DNA of 64,000 nucleotides from an uncultured Clostridia bacterium (lineage in GTDB: Bacteria > Bacillota > Clostridia > UMGS1810). The DNA lies in NCBI GenBank assembly GCA_934454585.1, contig CAKSFP010000002.1:1-64000 (forward strand), written 5' to 3'. Positions 7,710-16,046 of this stretch are shown one piece after another. A model generated the notes under the pieces. It saw nothing but the letters and a program-made list of their open reading frames with translations. It did not search any database and had not been told where the DNA came from. The translations under genes were made by a program, and so were the position numbers. The first letter of the stretch is position 1; every line of letters begins with the position of its first letter.

Positions 7710-7834
7710 AAAAGAATTTTGATGCGAAAGCATATCTTGACCCTATGTCCCTACTAATCATCACTCGTATGATGGGGGAAATCCTGATGAAATTAATGCT
7801 TCTTGAGGCTAAATCAGTGAATAAATCCTCATAA
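7706..7834 (+). pseudogene. Remnant of a flavin reductase family gene
   Basis: The first residues, MKKNFDAKAYLDPM and then LLII, match the start of clostridial flavin reductase-like proteins. The frame then slips by one base: the next frame reads SYDGGNPDEINAS from about 7764 to 7803, followed by TGA where the family has Trp, and further stops. Only about 40 of the usual 160-190 codons are left, so the gene is dead. Confidence 0.75.
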
Positions 7835-7937
7835 GAGCAGAACACAAAACAACAAAATGGAAAAACTTAAATAGAATAAAGTAAACACAACATCAAAAGC
7901 ATAGCACATATACTGAATTTCTCCATTCTTACACAGC
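7835..7937. other. AT-rich non-coding gap at the right end of the cassette
   Basis: About 100 bases without an open frame, hairpin or promoter that I can support. It ends where the right copy of the spoIIID leader repeat begins, so it marks the right junction of the inserted segment. Confidence 0.5.
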
Positions 7938-7996
7938 TCCGTTAATTTTCAAAAAAATACATAAAAAATTCTAAACATGACTCACACGACATATAT
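7938..7996 (+). repeat. Direct repeat of the spoIIID leader, right copy
   Basis: Partner of 165-224. It directly precedes spoIIID and contains the first arm of the inverted repeat that covers the spoIIID ribosome binding site. The duplication ends inside that arm, so only this copy can form the full hairpin. Confidence 0.85.
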
Positions 7997-8023
7997 TTTA
8001 GTAAGATATATGTCGAGGTGAGT
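7980..8023 (+). promoter_or_regulatory. Inverted repeat covering the spoIIID ribosome binding site
   Basis: Arms actcac-a-cgacatatat (7980-7996) and atatatgtcg-ag-gtgagt (8006-8023) pair almost fully, with a 9-base loop. The second arm contains the GAGGTGAG ribosome binding site of spoIIID. In RNA this would hide the site; in DNA it could be a binding site for a dimeric regulator. Confidence 0.65.
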
Positions 8024-8028
8024 TTATT

Positions 8029-8289
8029 TTGAAGGATTATATTGCAGAACGCGTAATTTTGCTTGCAAATTACATGATTGAAACCAAGGCAACCGTGAGA
8101 CAGACGGCAAAAAAATTCGGGATTTCAAAATCAACCGTACATAAAGATATAAGCGAAAGACTGCCGCGGCTGAACAGAAACCTGTCGCGTTTGGCAAAGG
8201 AAGTGCTTGCAGAAAACAAAGCAGAAAGACACATCCGCGGCGGCATGGCAACAAAAAACAAATATGCCGCAGAAAAAAAACACAAATAA
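8029..8289 (+). CDS. spoIIID: Sporulation transcriptional regulator SpoIIID
   Basis: SpoIIID is the small DNA-binding protein that switches genes on and off in the mother cell during sporulation. The 86-residue protein aligns along its length with known SpoIIID: DYIAERV at the start, an HTH at about 22-42 (TVRQTAKKFGISKSTVHKD), RLPRLN, and the basic C-terminal HIRGGMATKNKY. It starts at TTG (8029), preceded by GAGGTGAG with 6 bases between. The leader holds a long inverted repeat and a 59-bp sequence that is duplicated at 165-224, beyond the restriction cassette. A terminator follows at 8293-8337. Confidence 0.95.
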   Translation: MKDYIAERVILLANYMIETKATVRQTAKKFGISKSTVHKDISERLPRLNRNLSRLAKEVLAENKAERHIRGGMATKNKYAAEKKHK

Positions 8290-8292
8290 AAT

Positions 8293-8337
8293 AATATGCA
8301 CCCCAAAAGGCAGAAAGCTTTCTGAGGTGCATATTTT
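8293..8337. terminator. Bidirectional terminator between spoIIID and the subtilisin gene
   Basis: Arms aatatgcacc and ggtgcatatt enclose a second small palindrome (cagaaagctttctg), with A/T runs on both sides. It serves the convergent genes spoIIID and the protease. Confidence 0.8.
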
Positions 8338-8339
8338 GT

Positions 8340-9350
8340 TCACAGTCCCGACGCTATGATGGCGATTGCAGCGCTTACAATATCGCGTCCGCTGTATGCC
8401 GGGCGGTATTTTTTCTTTATCTCATCTATGACATAATCATTCAGGCCTATCCTGCCGAAAGAGAAAAATCCGTAACCATAGCTTTTGTCTCTGCCCCTGC
8501 CGCCGCTCAGATCTTCGGTATATATGTTGAGTAGCAATCGAATCTCGTTGGGAGTGAGGCGTCTTCCGTAGCGGAGCATACCTTTCCCATGGAGTATCGC
8601 CACGGCGCCGGTGATTATAGGTGCAGCCATAGAAGTACCGCTGAGCAAAGCAAAACCGCCGTTCAAATATGTGGAATATATGTTTATTCCGGCGGCGCAG
8701 AGTTCTGCAGAGCTGCCTTTTGAACTGAAATCAGCAATGTTTTTGTTAATGTCGACAGCGGATACTGCCACTGTTTCCTTGAATTTTGCGGGATAACCGA
8801 TGGTATTTTCGCCCTGTTCCCCCTCGTTGCCCGCGGCACAGATAACACTCGTTCCGTTGATATAGAGCTTGTGTATGAGCTCGGTGTATGCCCTGCCTCC
8901 GGCGGCGGACGAAAACGACATATTGACGACATCGACATTTTTATCAATCATCCATAATATAGATTTTTCGATTGCCTCAAAGTTGCTCGTTCCCTCGGAA
9001 TCAAATGCCTTGGCTATATATAAATCCGCCTTGGGGGCAACGCCGACAACTCCCTTACCATTTTTCTCGGCAGCCACTATGCCGGATATGTGAGTTCCGT
9101 GACCGTTTTCATCCTCAATATTGTCAAGCGAACCGCCGGCACAGGTGTTTATGCCGTCTTTGATACGGTTTTTGAGTTCAAAATGATCACTGTCGATTCC
9201 TGTGTCTATTATGCCGACTTTGATGCCCTCTCCCATCGTCTCGCCCCACTCAAGCGGTGCGCCTACCATGCGTACGCCATAGTCTATAACCTCTCGGGAG
9301 GGGTCATAATTTGTCTGCAAGAGTTTGTAGTCATTAATCCTGAAGTTCAT
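8340..9350 (-). CDS. Intracellular subtilisin-like serine protease (S8)
   Basis: A 336-residue subtilase without signal peptide or long propeptide, so it should act in the cytoplasm like the Bacillus intracellular serine proteases. The catalytic triad is complete: Asp49 (IIDTG), His84 (GHGTH) and Ser240 (GTSMAAP), with the oxyanion Asn in CAAGN at about 175. The short N-terminal extension before the domain resembles the inhibitory pro-segment of that group. The ATG at 9350 is preferred because GAGGTGG lies 8 bases before it; an upstream start at 9398 lacks a site. It is convergent with spoIIID, and intracellular proteases of this kind are often made on entry to sporulation, but no sporulation promoter was identified. 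Confidence 0.92.
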   Translation of the reverse strand: MNFRINDYKLLQTNYDPSREVIDYGVRMVGAPLEWGETMGEGIKVGIIDTGIDSDHFELKNRIKDGINTCAGGSLDNIEDENGHGTHISGIVAAEKNGKGVVGVAPKADLYIAKAFDSEGTSNFEAIEKSILWMIDKNVDVVNMSFSSAAGGRAYTELIHKLYINGTSVICAAGNEGEQGENTIGYPAKFKETVAVSAVDINKNIADFSSKGSSAELCAAGINIYSTYLNGGFALLSGTSMAAPIITGAVAILHGKGMLRYGRRLTPNEIRLLLNIYTEDLSGGRGRDKSYGYGFFSFGRIGLNDYVIDEIKKKYRPAYSGRDIVSAAIAIIASGL

Positions 9351-9478
9351 TAAAATCCACCTCAGTTTATTATATGACCGATATATGCGATTTGACAAAG
9401 AGAGAACATTACGACATTATCTTCAAAACTCGGAACACTTGTGATTTTTATGTAGGCGGTGTTGCACTGCTTGCAACT

Positions 9479-10552
9479 TTATTTTGCCCACTTTTTCACA
9501 ATTTCTTTCATTCTGTCAAGTTTGCTTTCAATATCCGCAACCAGCTTAAACTGCGTCCTTGCCCTGTCCAAGTTATGACCTTCGCGGTGAATCTTGAAAT
9601 ACACATCGCCGTTCAGATGATCCGCAAGGAACCTCGTTCCGCACTCATAAGTCATAATAAGCGCAGACAGCGGCATAAGTTCAATTTCCGTTTCGGTACA
9701 GTGCGGCATCTCCTCCAAAAATCCCCTTGCAAACTGTTCAAACCGCTCAAGGTCAAACCACACTTTAGTCAAATCCTTCTCATCCTCCGCGCCGACAGAT
9801 GCCCCGAAACGCAGCGCATCTCCAAAGTCATAGAGCAGCGAACCGGGCATAACGGTGTCAAGGTCAATCACGCACACTCCATGGCCGCTGTCTTTATCAA
9901 AGAGGATGTTGTTAAGCTTTGTATCGTTATGGGTGACACGCAGAGGCACCAAACCGTCCGCCATTGCAGAGGTGATCGCATCCGCATATTTTGCATAACC
10001 AAGTGCAAAATCCACCTCGGGCCCAACTCCGCCGAGTCTGCCGAGCAAATCGGAAGATATCGCCGCTTTGAGTTGGTTTACCCTCTCCGGTGTATTGTGA
10101 AAATCTTCAATTGTCTCGTGAAGTTTTTCTGCCGGGAAGTCACTGAGCATCTTTTGAAATCTGCCGAAAGCCTTAGCCGCATGATAAAGCATTGCAGGAT
10201 TTTCGGCAAAATCATAGCTTACCGTGTCCTCCACAAATCTGTACATTCTGTAGCAGTCGGTGCCGTCACGGTAAATGCTGTTGCCGTCCTTGGTCGGTAT
10301 CACGGTGAGCGTCTCGCGGTCGGCATCACCGCCGTTCTCAATGATTTTTCTCTTAAGATGCTCAGTGACATTACAGATGTTTTCCATGACATCATCGGGA
10401 TTTTTGAACACATTGGTGTTTATCCTTTGCAAAATAAATCTCGGTGTGCTGTCACAAAGATATGTATCGTTTATATGCCCGTTTCCGTAAGAATGTATTT
10501 GCGTATTTATGCTGAAATTCGAGCAAATTTCATTAAGTTTTGATTCAGTCAT
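9479..10552 (-). CDS. N-acetylhexosamine kinase-like phosphotransferase (NahK type)
   Basis: A 357-residue member of the aminoglycoside phosphotransferase-like kinase fold. The catalytic loop is THNDTKLNN (207-215, base Asp210, Asn215) and the metal-binding loop is VIDLDT (229-233). The N-terminal pattern GNGHINDTYL and the stretch FILQRINTNVF match the branch that includes N-acetylhexosamine 1-kinase, which makes GlcNAc-1-P or GalNAc-1-P in the cytoplasm. It lies 16 bases after a GH123-like gene on the same strand, which would supply N-acetylgalactosamine. That pairing strengthens the substrate guess, though other sugar or choline kinases in the fold cannot be excluded. Confidence 0.78.
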   Translation of the reverse strand: MTESKLNEICSNFSINTQIHSYGNGHINDTYLCDSTPRFILQRINTNVFKNPDDVMENICNVTEHLKRKIIENGGDADRETLTVIPTKDGNSIYRDGTDCYRMYRFVEDTVSYDFAENPAMLYHAAKAFGRFQKMLSDFPAEKLHETIEDFHNTPERVNQLKAAISSDLLGRLGGVGPEVDFALGYAKYADAITSAMADGLVPLRVTHNDTKLNNILFDKDSGHGVCVIDLDTVMPGSLLYDFGDALRFGASVGAEDEKDLTKVWFDLERFEQFARGFLEEMPHCTETEIELMPLSALIMTYECGTRFLADHLNGDVYFKIHREGHNLDRARTQFKLVADIESKLDRMKEIVKKWAK

Positions 10553-10568
10553 AATACCCTCCGTATAT

Positions 10569-12242
10569 TTAATTTTTTGATTTTTCGTTTATATGTTCTT
10601 CTATCATCGAATTGACATCGCGGCGCAAATTGAGTATGTATTCCGCACAGGACGGGTAGTCGCGGAATGTTATTTCTCCGTGTCTGTCTATAAGCGTCCT
10701 CACCTTATCTGCCCCGACAAGGCTCTCAAGATATTTAAGGGCGCGCATATCACACAAGCCCTCATAGAACACAAAGAGCCTGAGCGACGGTTCCGGTCCG
10801 TTCATACCCGGATAAACCGAAAATGCGTCCCCTGCCGGGAAGCCCCCCTCGGCATCATTGCAAATATAGGGATTTATAAGCTTGATGGAATACTGGGAGT
10901 AATAGAAATTGTAACCCCATTGCAAAAATCCTTCTATATTGTACTTATAAAGCTGTGTGCCGATTACCCTGTTACGATATGACGGCATGGCGATGAAACG
11001 GTTGCTGAGATTATACTTACCCTCGCCGCAGCAATAATATGCCCACACATTATCAACACCGTGTGTAATAAAATCATCTATTGCCCGAGTTGCCGATACA
11101 GGCGTATCGACATATCCCTTTTCATAAATTCCGTAGACAGAGAGTGCGTCCATAATCTTGAAATCCTTCAAATACGGCTTTACAAAGCGATAAAGCTCTC
11201 CGTAGTGTTCAATATGGTTGTCATCAGGCTCATCGGATATATGAAAATATACCTTGTCAGGATCCCAATGCCGCTTCAAAAACTGCGTTAGCTCCGGAAG
11301 CATCTGAGACAAAAACCCCTTGTATTCATCCGAAGTCGAGTCGGTATGCCAACCGAACTTTTTAATCTCGCAGCCGTTTTCACGCACAACGATTTTCGGC
11401 GTGTGCTCTGCGCCCCATTGGGAGTACAGATGCGCCATTTCAAGATACTCTATGCCGTGTTTCCGGCACATATCGAGCCAGCGTCCGAGCTTATCAAAAC
11501 AGAAATCATACTTGACGCCGTCATACCCGATATCAATCAGTTGTACCGTCGGGCGCTCCGCGCCGACTTTGGTGTCCAGCGCCGGGGTGAAAATCGGTGT
11601 AAGGAGCATATTCACGCCGTTATCCGCCGCCATTTTCACAAATTTTTCGATGTATTCCCAATGTTGCTGCGACAGCGGAGTCAGTCCGTAGTATGAGGAA
11701 ATGCAGTCGCAATGGAACCACTGGGTGAATATCAACTCTTGTTTCGGAAGTTCTGCGGCTATGATATTCAGCTCGAACTCAGAGCGTGCACATTCTTTCT
11801 CTCCATCATGAAAAGAAATTTCTATGTTGTGTTTGCCGGAAGGTGCGCCGTCGGTTTCGACTGCTATCCACACAGAACGGCGATGTGTGGCGGATGCCGC
11901 GATTGTGCCGTCGTTTTTTGTGAGTATATCCGGAATAATCGCGTTGCCCCGTGTGATATACCCATTGTCAAATTCATCCTGATATGCCGCCATGGTGACG
12001 GGAACACATTCAACATCATATACGATTATCCGATCGGCAATATCGGAGTTGATTTTAATGTCCATGCGTGCGGCGCAATGGAAGTCCGAATCGCCAATGT
12101 AAGCAATCTGATAAGAAAATCTCTCGCCGATAAGGCAAGAACCGCGTGAAAACTCGGGTGCGTCCGAGTCGGGTGTCGGCAGAATCTTTTGCAACGATGA
12201 CACGGTTTTAATTTTTAATGATTTCGAAGAAATGTCAGCCAT
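10569..12242 (-). CDS. GH123-like (DUF4091) glycoside hydrolase
   Basis: A 557-residue protein with an N-terminal beta-sandwich (about 1-165) and a C-terminal (beta/alpha)8-type domain of the DUF4091 family, which is the catalytic domain of GH123 beta-N-acetylgalactosaminidases. The neighbouring Asp-Glu pair used by GH123 is visible as HISDEPDD (Asp337-Glu338). There is no signal peptide, so it should act inside the cell on imported oligosaccharides. Downstream by 16 bases is a kinase of the NahK type, giving a release-then-phosphorylate pathway. The pair is divergent from the GH78 gene at 12478 and shares its 235-base intergenic region. Some DUF4091 proteins have other or unknown substrates. 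Confidence 0.8.
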   Translation of the reverse strand: MADISSKSLKIKTVSSLQKILPTPDSDAPEFSRGSCLIGERFSYQIAYIGDSDFHCAARMDIKINSDIADRIIVYDVECVPVTMAAYQDEFDNGYITRGNAIIPDILTKNDGTIAASATHRRSVWIAVETDGAPSGKHNIEISFHDGEKECARSEFELNIIAAELPKQELIFTQWFHCDCISSYYGLTPLSQQHWEYIEKFVKMAADNGVNMLLTPIFTPALDTKVGAERPTVQLIDIGYDGVKYDFCFDKLGRWLDMCRKHGIEYLEMAHLYSQWGAEHTPKIVVRENGCEIKKFGWHTDSTSDEYKGFLSQMLPELTQFLKRHWDPDKVYFHISDEPDDNHIEHYGELYRFVKPYLKDFKIMDALSVYGIYEKGYVDTPVSATRAIDDFITHGVDNVWAYYCCGEGKYNLSNRFIAMPSYRNRVIGTQLYKYNIEGFLQWGYNFYYSQYSIKLINPYICNDAEGGFPAGDAFSVYPGMNGPEPSLRLFVFYEGLCDMRALKYLESLVGADKVRTLIDRHGEITFRDYPSCAEYILNLRRDVNSMIEEHINEKSKN

Positions 12243-12477
12243 AATCAGTCCTCCCGTGAATTTTGATCACTTCTCGGCAAATGATGCAAAGTCCGATAAT
12301 TTTAATGCATGAATGCCAAGGTCAATTTTATATTTATATAATAAGCCTATTTTATCAAAAAGTATTTGCACAAATTTCAATTTGTTTTGCACAATCGTAT
12401 AAAACAGTTGAATTTAACGCAATAAATTGTTATAATAAATAATAATGGACGAACAGCCAAACGAGAGGAAGAAAAAA
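12243..12477. promoter_or_regulatory. Divergent control region between GH123 and GH78 genes
   Basis: AT-rich region between two head-to-head sugar genes. For the plus strand a clear sigma-A promoter is present: TTGAAT (12408-12413), 17 bases, TATAAT (12431-12436). The minus-strand promoter could not be placed with confidence. No riboswitch or obvious long operator palindrome was seen. Confidence 0.65.
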
Positions 12478-14679
12478 ATGAAATTCAACGCGGATTTTAT
12501 CGTGAGCGAAAAGGAATATGATTTTTCAGCCTGCATCATATTTTTCAAAGAATTCAAAACCGGGAAAAGAATCAAAAATGCCCGGCTCACCGCAACGGCA
12601 CTGGGCAATTACGAGGCAAGAATCAACTCAAAGAGAGTCTCTGATTATGTACTTGCGCCGGGATGGACTCAAATTGCAAAACGGCTGCAGTATCAGAACT
12701 ATGATGTGACGGACATGATAGAGGAATCAAACACAATTGAGATAGAAGTCGGCAACGGCTGGTACCGAGGAAAGGCAGCACCGCTGCGCCCCGGTCAGAC
12801 TGACCTGCCGGTTGCGATTGCGGCAGAGCTTGAAATAACCTATACCGACGGCACAATCGAAAAAATAACGACGGACGAAACCTGGATGACAAGGCAAAGC
12901 AACATCTTGTTCTCCGACGGTTTTGACGGAGAGACATGGGATTTTAACTATGTTGACGAAAACAGCGTCCACTGCAAAAGAATCGAATGGGACAAGAGTA
13001 TTTTAATCCCCCAGGAGGGCGAAATAATAAAAGAACACGAGAGGATTACTCCTGCTCTCATCACGGCGGCAAACGGTGACAAAATTCTCGACTTCGGTCA
13101 GAACATGACCGGATATGCGCAAATATCAGTCAATGCGTCAAAGGGAGACAGGTATGTGCTGGAATGTGCGGAAATACTCGATAGAGACGGAAATTTCTTC
13201 AACGGCAACTACCGCAAGGCAAAGGCAAAGATGGAGTTTATCTGCAAAGACGGACTAAATGTGTTCAAGCCGAAATTCACATTTTTCGGTTTTCGTTATT
13301 TAAGGCTCACGGAATACCCTATCAGGCAGGGCAAAAAAATCAATCCTGAGGATTTTGTGGGGATCTGCGTATATTCTGATATCAGAAGAACAGGATATCT
13401 GAATTGCTCAAATGAAAAACTCAACAAATTGTTTGACAACATATTCTGGAGTCAAAAGGACAACTATCTCGATGTTCCGACAGATTGTCCGCAAAGAGAC
13501 GAGCGCAAAGGCTGGACCGGTGATGCACAGGTTTTTGCACATGCGGCAAGTTTTAATTATGATGTGCTCAAATTCTTCAAAAAATGGATGCACGATGTCT
13601 CGGCGGCATCACACAACGGGAGAATACCGAAATTTGTCCCGGCAAGATGGGAAGGTGCATCAGCAATTGACGAAGGACTTTTGACCAACAGTTCGGCATG
13701 GGGCGACGCTGTTTTGATTTGTCCTTGGCAAATGTATCTGACATACGGTGACAAGGAGATATTAAAAGACAACTTTCCCGCTATGAAAGCCTGGGTGGAC
13801 TACATGGGCAGAGCCACCCAAGATGAATTTATGTTCACGGGTCACTTTCAGTTCGGAGACTGGCTGGGACTCGATGCAGCCGAGGGCAGCCTTGAGGGCT
13901 CGACGAGAAAAGACTTTATAGGGACGGCATTTTATGCCTACTCAACATCACTTCTCGTCAAGATAGGCAAAGTGCTCTCACACGACATGACAGAATATGA
14001 AAAGCTGTACAAAAACATTCGCAGACAATTCATAAAGGCATACGGCGAAAAATATGAAACACAGACAGAATGTGCACTTGCGCTCGTCTTTGACCTGACT
14101 GAGAACAAAGAAAAAACCGCCGACCGCCTGGCAACGCTTGTTCGCAAGTGCGGAATGCACCTTATGACCGGATTTGTCGGCACACCGTATCTGCTCCATG
14201 CACTCTCCGAGAACGGACACCGTGACATTGCCTACAGTCTGCTTTTAAGAGAGGAATATCCGTCGTGGCTCTATTCGGTCAATGCCGGTGCGACGACCAT
14301 ATGGGAACACTGGGACGGACAAAAGACGGATGGAAGCCTGTGGTACTCCACAACCGGAGAATGCGTTGATATGAACTCTTTTAATCACTACGCATACGGT
14401 GCAGTGGCAGACTGGGTTTATACATATGCCGCCGGCATCAGAAGATGCGAGGATGCACCGGGATTTGAAAGAGCCGTGATAAATCCTCACCCCGACAGAC
14501 GGCTCAGTCACCTGACCGCCTCTGTTGAGACGCGCAAAGGCAAGATATCGAGCAAATGGAGCTACACTAACGACGGCATACGCTACGACATCACAACTCC
14601 GTGCGAAACGGAAGTGATTATCGGCGACAAACACCGTTTCGTATGTGCCGGAGACTATATTTTCTACGAAAGAGCATAA
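12478..14679 (+). CDS. Alpha-L-rhamnosidase (GH78)
   Basis: A 733-residue intracellular GH78 enzyme that removes terminal alpha-L-rhamnose from pectin fragments or glycosides. N-terminal beta-sandwich domains cover about 1-300. The (alpha/alpha)6 catalytic domain holds the family signature DVPTDCPQRDERKGWTGD (332-349), with Asp341/Glu342 as expected acidic residues, and TTIWEHWDG (606-614) with the second conserved Glu610. A C-terminal beta-sandwich completes the usual layout. No signal peptide is present. I chose 12478 because GAGAGGA precedes it; the in-frame ATG at 12445 overlaps the promoter region and has no site. It is transcribed alone from a strong promoter and ends at a strong terminator. 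Confidence 0.93.
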   Translation: MKFNADFIVSEKEYDFSACIIFFKEFKTGKRIKNARLTATALGNYEARINSKRVSDYVLAPGWTQIAKRLQYQNYDVTDMIEESNTIEIEVGNGWYRGKAAPLRPGQTDLPVAIAAELEITYTDGTIEKITTDETWMTRQSNILFSDGFDGETWDFNYVDENSVHCKRIEWDKSILIPQEGEIIKEHERITPALITAANGDKILDFGQNMTGYAQISVNASKGDRYVLECAEILDRDGNFFNGNYRKAKAKMEFICKDGLNVFKPKFTFFGFRYLRLTEYPIRQGKKINPEDFVGICVYSDIRRTGYLNCSNEKLNKLFDNIFWSQKDNYLDVPTDCPQRDERKGWTGDAQVFAHAASFNYDVLKFFKKWMHDVSAASHNGRIPKFVPARWEGASAIDEGLLTNSSAWGDAVLICPWQMYLTYGDKEILKDNFPAMKAWVDYMGRATQDEFMFTGHFQFGDWLGLDAAEGSLEGSTRKDFIGTAFYAYSTSLLVKIGKVLSHDMTEYEKLYKNIRRQFIKAYGEKYETQTECALALVFDLTENKEKTADRLATLVRKCGMHLMTGFVGTPYLLHALSENGHRDIAYSLLLREEYPSWLYSVNAGATTIWEHWDGQKTDGSLWYSTTGECVDMNSFNHYAYGAVADWVYTYAAGIRRCEDAPGFERAVINPHPDRRLSHLTASVETRKGKISSKWSYTNDGIRYDITTPCETEVIIGDKHRFVCAGDYIFYERA

Positions 14680-14684
14680 AGTCA

Positions 14685-14722
14685 GACGGTGTGCCAAACC
14701 CGATTTGGCACACCGTCAATTT
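14685..14722. terminator. Bidirectional terminator after the GH78 gene
   Basis: Perfect 14-bp arms gacggtgtgccaaa / tttggcacaccgtc with a 5-base loop. It separates the convergent GH78 gene and the minus-strand operon that ends at 14721. Confidence 0.85.
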
Positions 14723-14906
14723 AATTTTGCTTGTGAACAAGCTTATATTCATCATAAAAGCTGTAGTACGGGCACGCATTGCGCGACTCATAGAACGAAT
14801 ACACATCATCCTCATCGAGATTTATCGAGCACACATAGGCATCCGATTCATCGTCATAGTCATAATATGCGCAAGACTCGCACTGGGTCGTTCTTTTATC
14901 CGACAT
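14721..14906 (-). CDS. Small conserved cysteine-containing protein (DUF6472-like)
   Basis: A 61-residue acidic protein with four cysteines in the pattern CESCAYY, VCSINLDEDD and CPYYSF, plus a conserved-looking end EYKLVHKQN. I recognise it as a short clostridial protein of unknown function (DUF6472-like); the paired cysteines could bind a metal. The start at 14906 has GAGGTG 6 bases before it, ahead of the stop of the rRNA methyltransferase gene by 10 bases. It is the last gene of the minus-strand operon that begins near 21555. Confidence 0.75.
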   Translation of the reverse strand: MSDKRTTQCESCAYYDYDDESDAYVCSINLDEDDVYSFYESRNACPYYSFYDEYKLVHKQN

Positions 14907-14916
14907 TGCCATCACC

Positions 14917-16035
14917 TCATCTGAAATACTGGTATACACAACATTTCAGCATACCGTTATAAACCTTTCGGCGCTTGTCCGCTCTGCCGAAAATTCTTTC
15001 GAAATTTTCATTCGATGTGAGAATATATTTTTTCGCCATGGGGAACTCGGCAAATTTCGCCTTCATGTCGCGATAGAGCTTTTCACATTCCTTATCGTCC
15101 ATAAGCCGCTCGCCGTAAGGCGGATTGCACACTATGACGCCTTTTTCGCCGAAGGGCGCCACATCGCGCATATCACTCACTTCAAAGTGTATTTTGTCCG
15201 CAACTCCTGCCTTGGCAGCATTGTCACGAGCAATGTCAACCGCCATGGGGTCAATGTCTGACGCAAAAATCTGCGTGGGCGCATCATACCGTATAGCCTC
15301 GCGAGCCTCATCGCGCGCCTCATCCCAAAGGTGCGTGGCAATGATACTCTCCCACTGCTGTGCGGCAAAGGTGCGCGCAAGCCCGGGCGCAGTTTTGGTG
15401 GCAAGCAGAGCCGCCTCAATTGCTACGGTTCCGCTGCCGCAGAATGGATCAAGAAAAGGCCTGTCGCCCCGCCAGCGGCTGATGTCGATCATTGTGTATG
15501 CCAGAGTTTCGCGCAGCGGCGCCGCAACGCCCTTTTCGCGGTAGCCGCGCTTATAAAGGCTCACTCCCGAAGTGTCAAGAAAAACCGACACATTGTCCTT
15601 CATAATCGAAAACCTTATCGGCAGCACCGCGCCGTTCTCATCGAACCACTCTATGCCATATTTTGCGCCGAGGCGCTTGACGACGGATTTTTTTATTATC
15701 GCCTGACAATCGGGCACGCTGTAGAGTTTTGATTTTATGGAATAGCCGTTCACGGGAAATGCGTCCGTTTTGGCAATGAAATTCTCCCAAGGAATTTGTG
15801 CAACACCGTCAAAAAGCATCTCAAAGCTTGTCGCCTTAAATTCCGAGAGGAGAATCATAACCCTCTCCGCACTGCGCAAGTTTATGTTGGTGCGGCAGAT
15901 TGCGTATTCGTCTCCCTTAAATGTAACTCTGCCGTCAACAACCTGCGTCGTTTCGTACCCGAGACGGCGTATTTCGTTTGCGACTATCGATTCCGTGCCG
16001 AGAAGCGTCGGCACGGAGAGCAAAAATTCGCTCAT
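14917..16035 (-). CDS. THUMP-domain rRNA guanine-N2 methyltransferase (RlmL/YpsC-like)
   Basis: A 372-residue SAM-dependent RNA methyltransferase. The N-terminal ferredoxin-like/THUMP part (about 1-155) binds RNA; the C-terminal Rossmann domain holds DPFCGSGTVAIEAAL (motif I), ASDIDPMAV and the catalytic NPPYGER (motif IV), which is the signature of N2-guanine methylation. It corresponds to Bacillus YpsC and to the first half of E. coli RlmL. The start at 16035 follows AAGGAGA; the longer open frame to 16116 only overlaps the neighbouring gene. The spacing of 11 bases after the upstream gene supports an operon. Confidence 0.92.
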   Translation of the reverse strand: MSEFLLSVPTLLGTESIVANEIRRLGYETTQVVDGRVTFKGDEYAICRTNINLRSAERVMILLSEFKATSFEMLFDGVAQIPWENFIAKTDAFPVNGYSIKSKLYSVPDCQAIIKKSVVKRLGAKYGIEWFDENGAVLPIRFSIMKDNVSVFLDTSGVSLYKRGYREKGVAAPLRETLAYTMIDISRWRGDRPFLDPFCGSGTVAIEAALLATKTAPGLARTFAAQQWESIIATHLWDEARDEAREAIRYDAPTQIFASDIDPMAVDIARDNAAKAGVADKIHFEVSDMRDVAPFGEKGVIVCNPPYGERLMDDKECEKLYRDMKAKFAEFPMAKKYILTSNENFERIFGRADKRRKVYNGMLKCCVYQYFR

Positions 16036-16046
16036 GTTTTTTCTCC

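Noticed and set aside
9374..10543. 389-codon plus-strand open frame
   Set aside because: It lies opposite the kinase gene, whose catalytic motifs are clear. The plus frame has no recognisable motif and no start signal.
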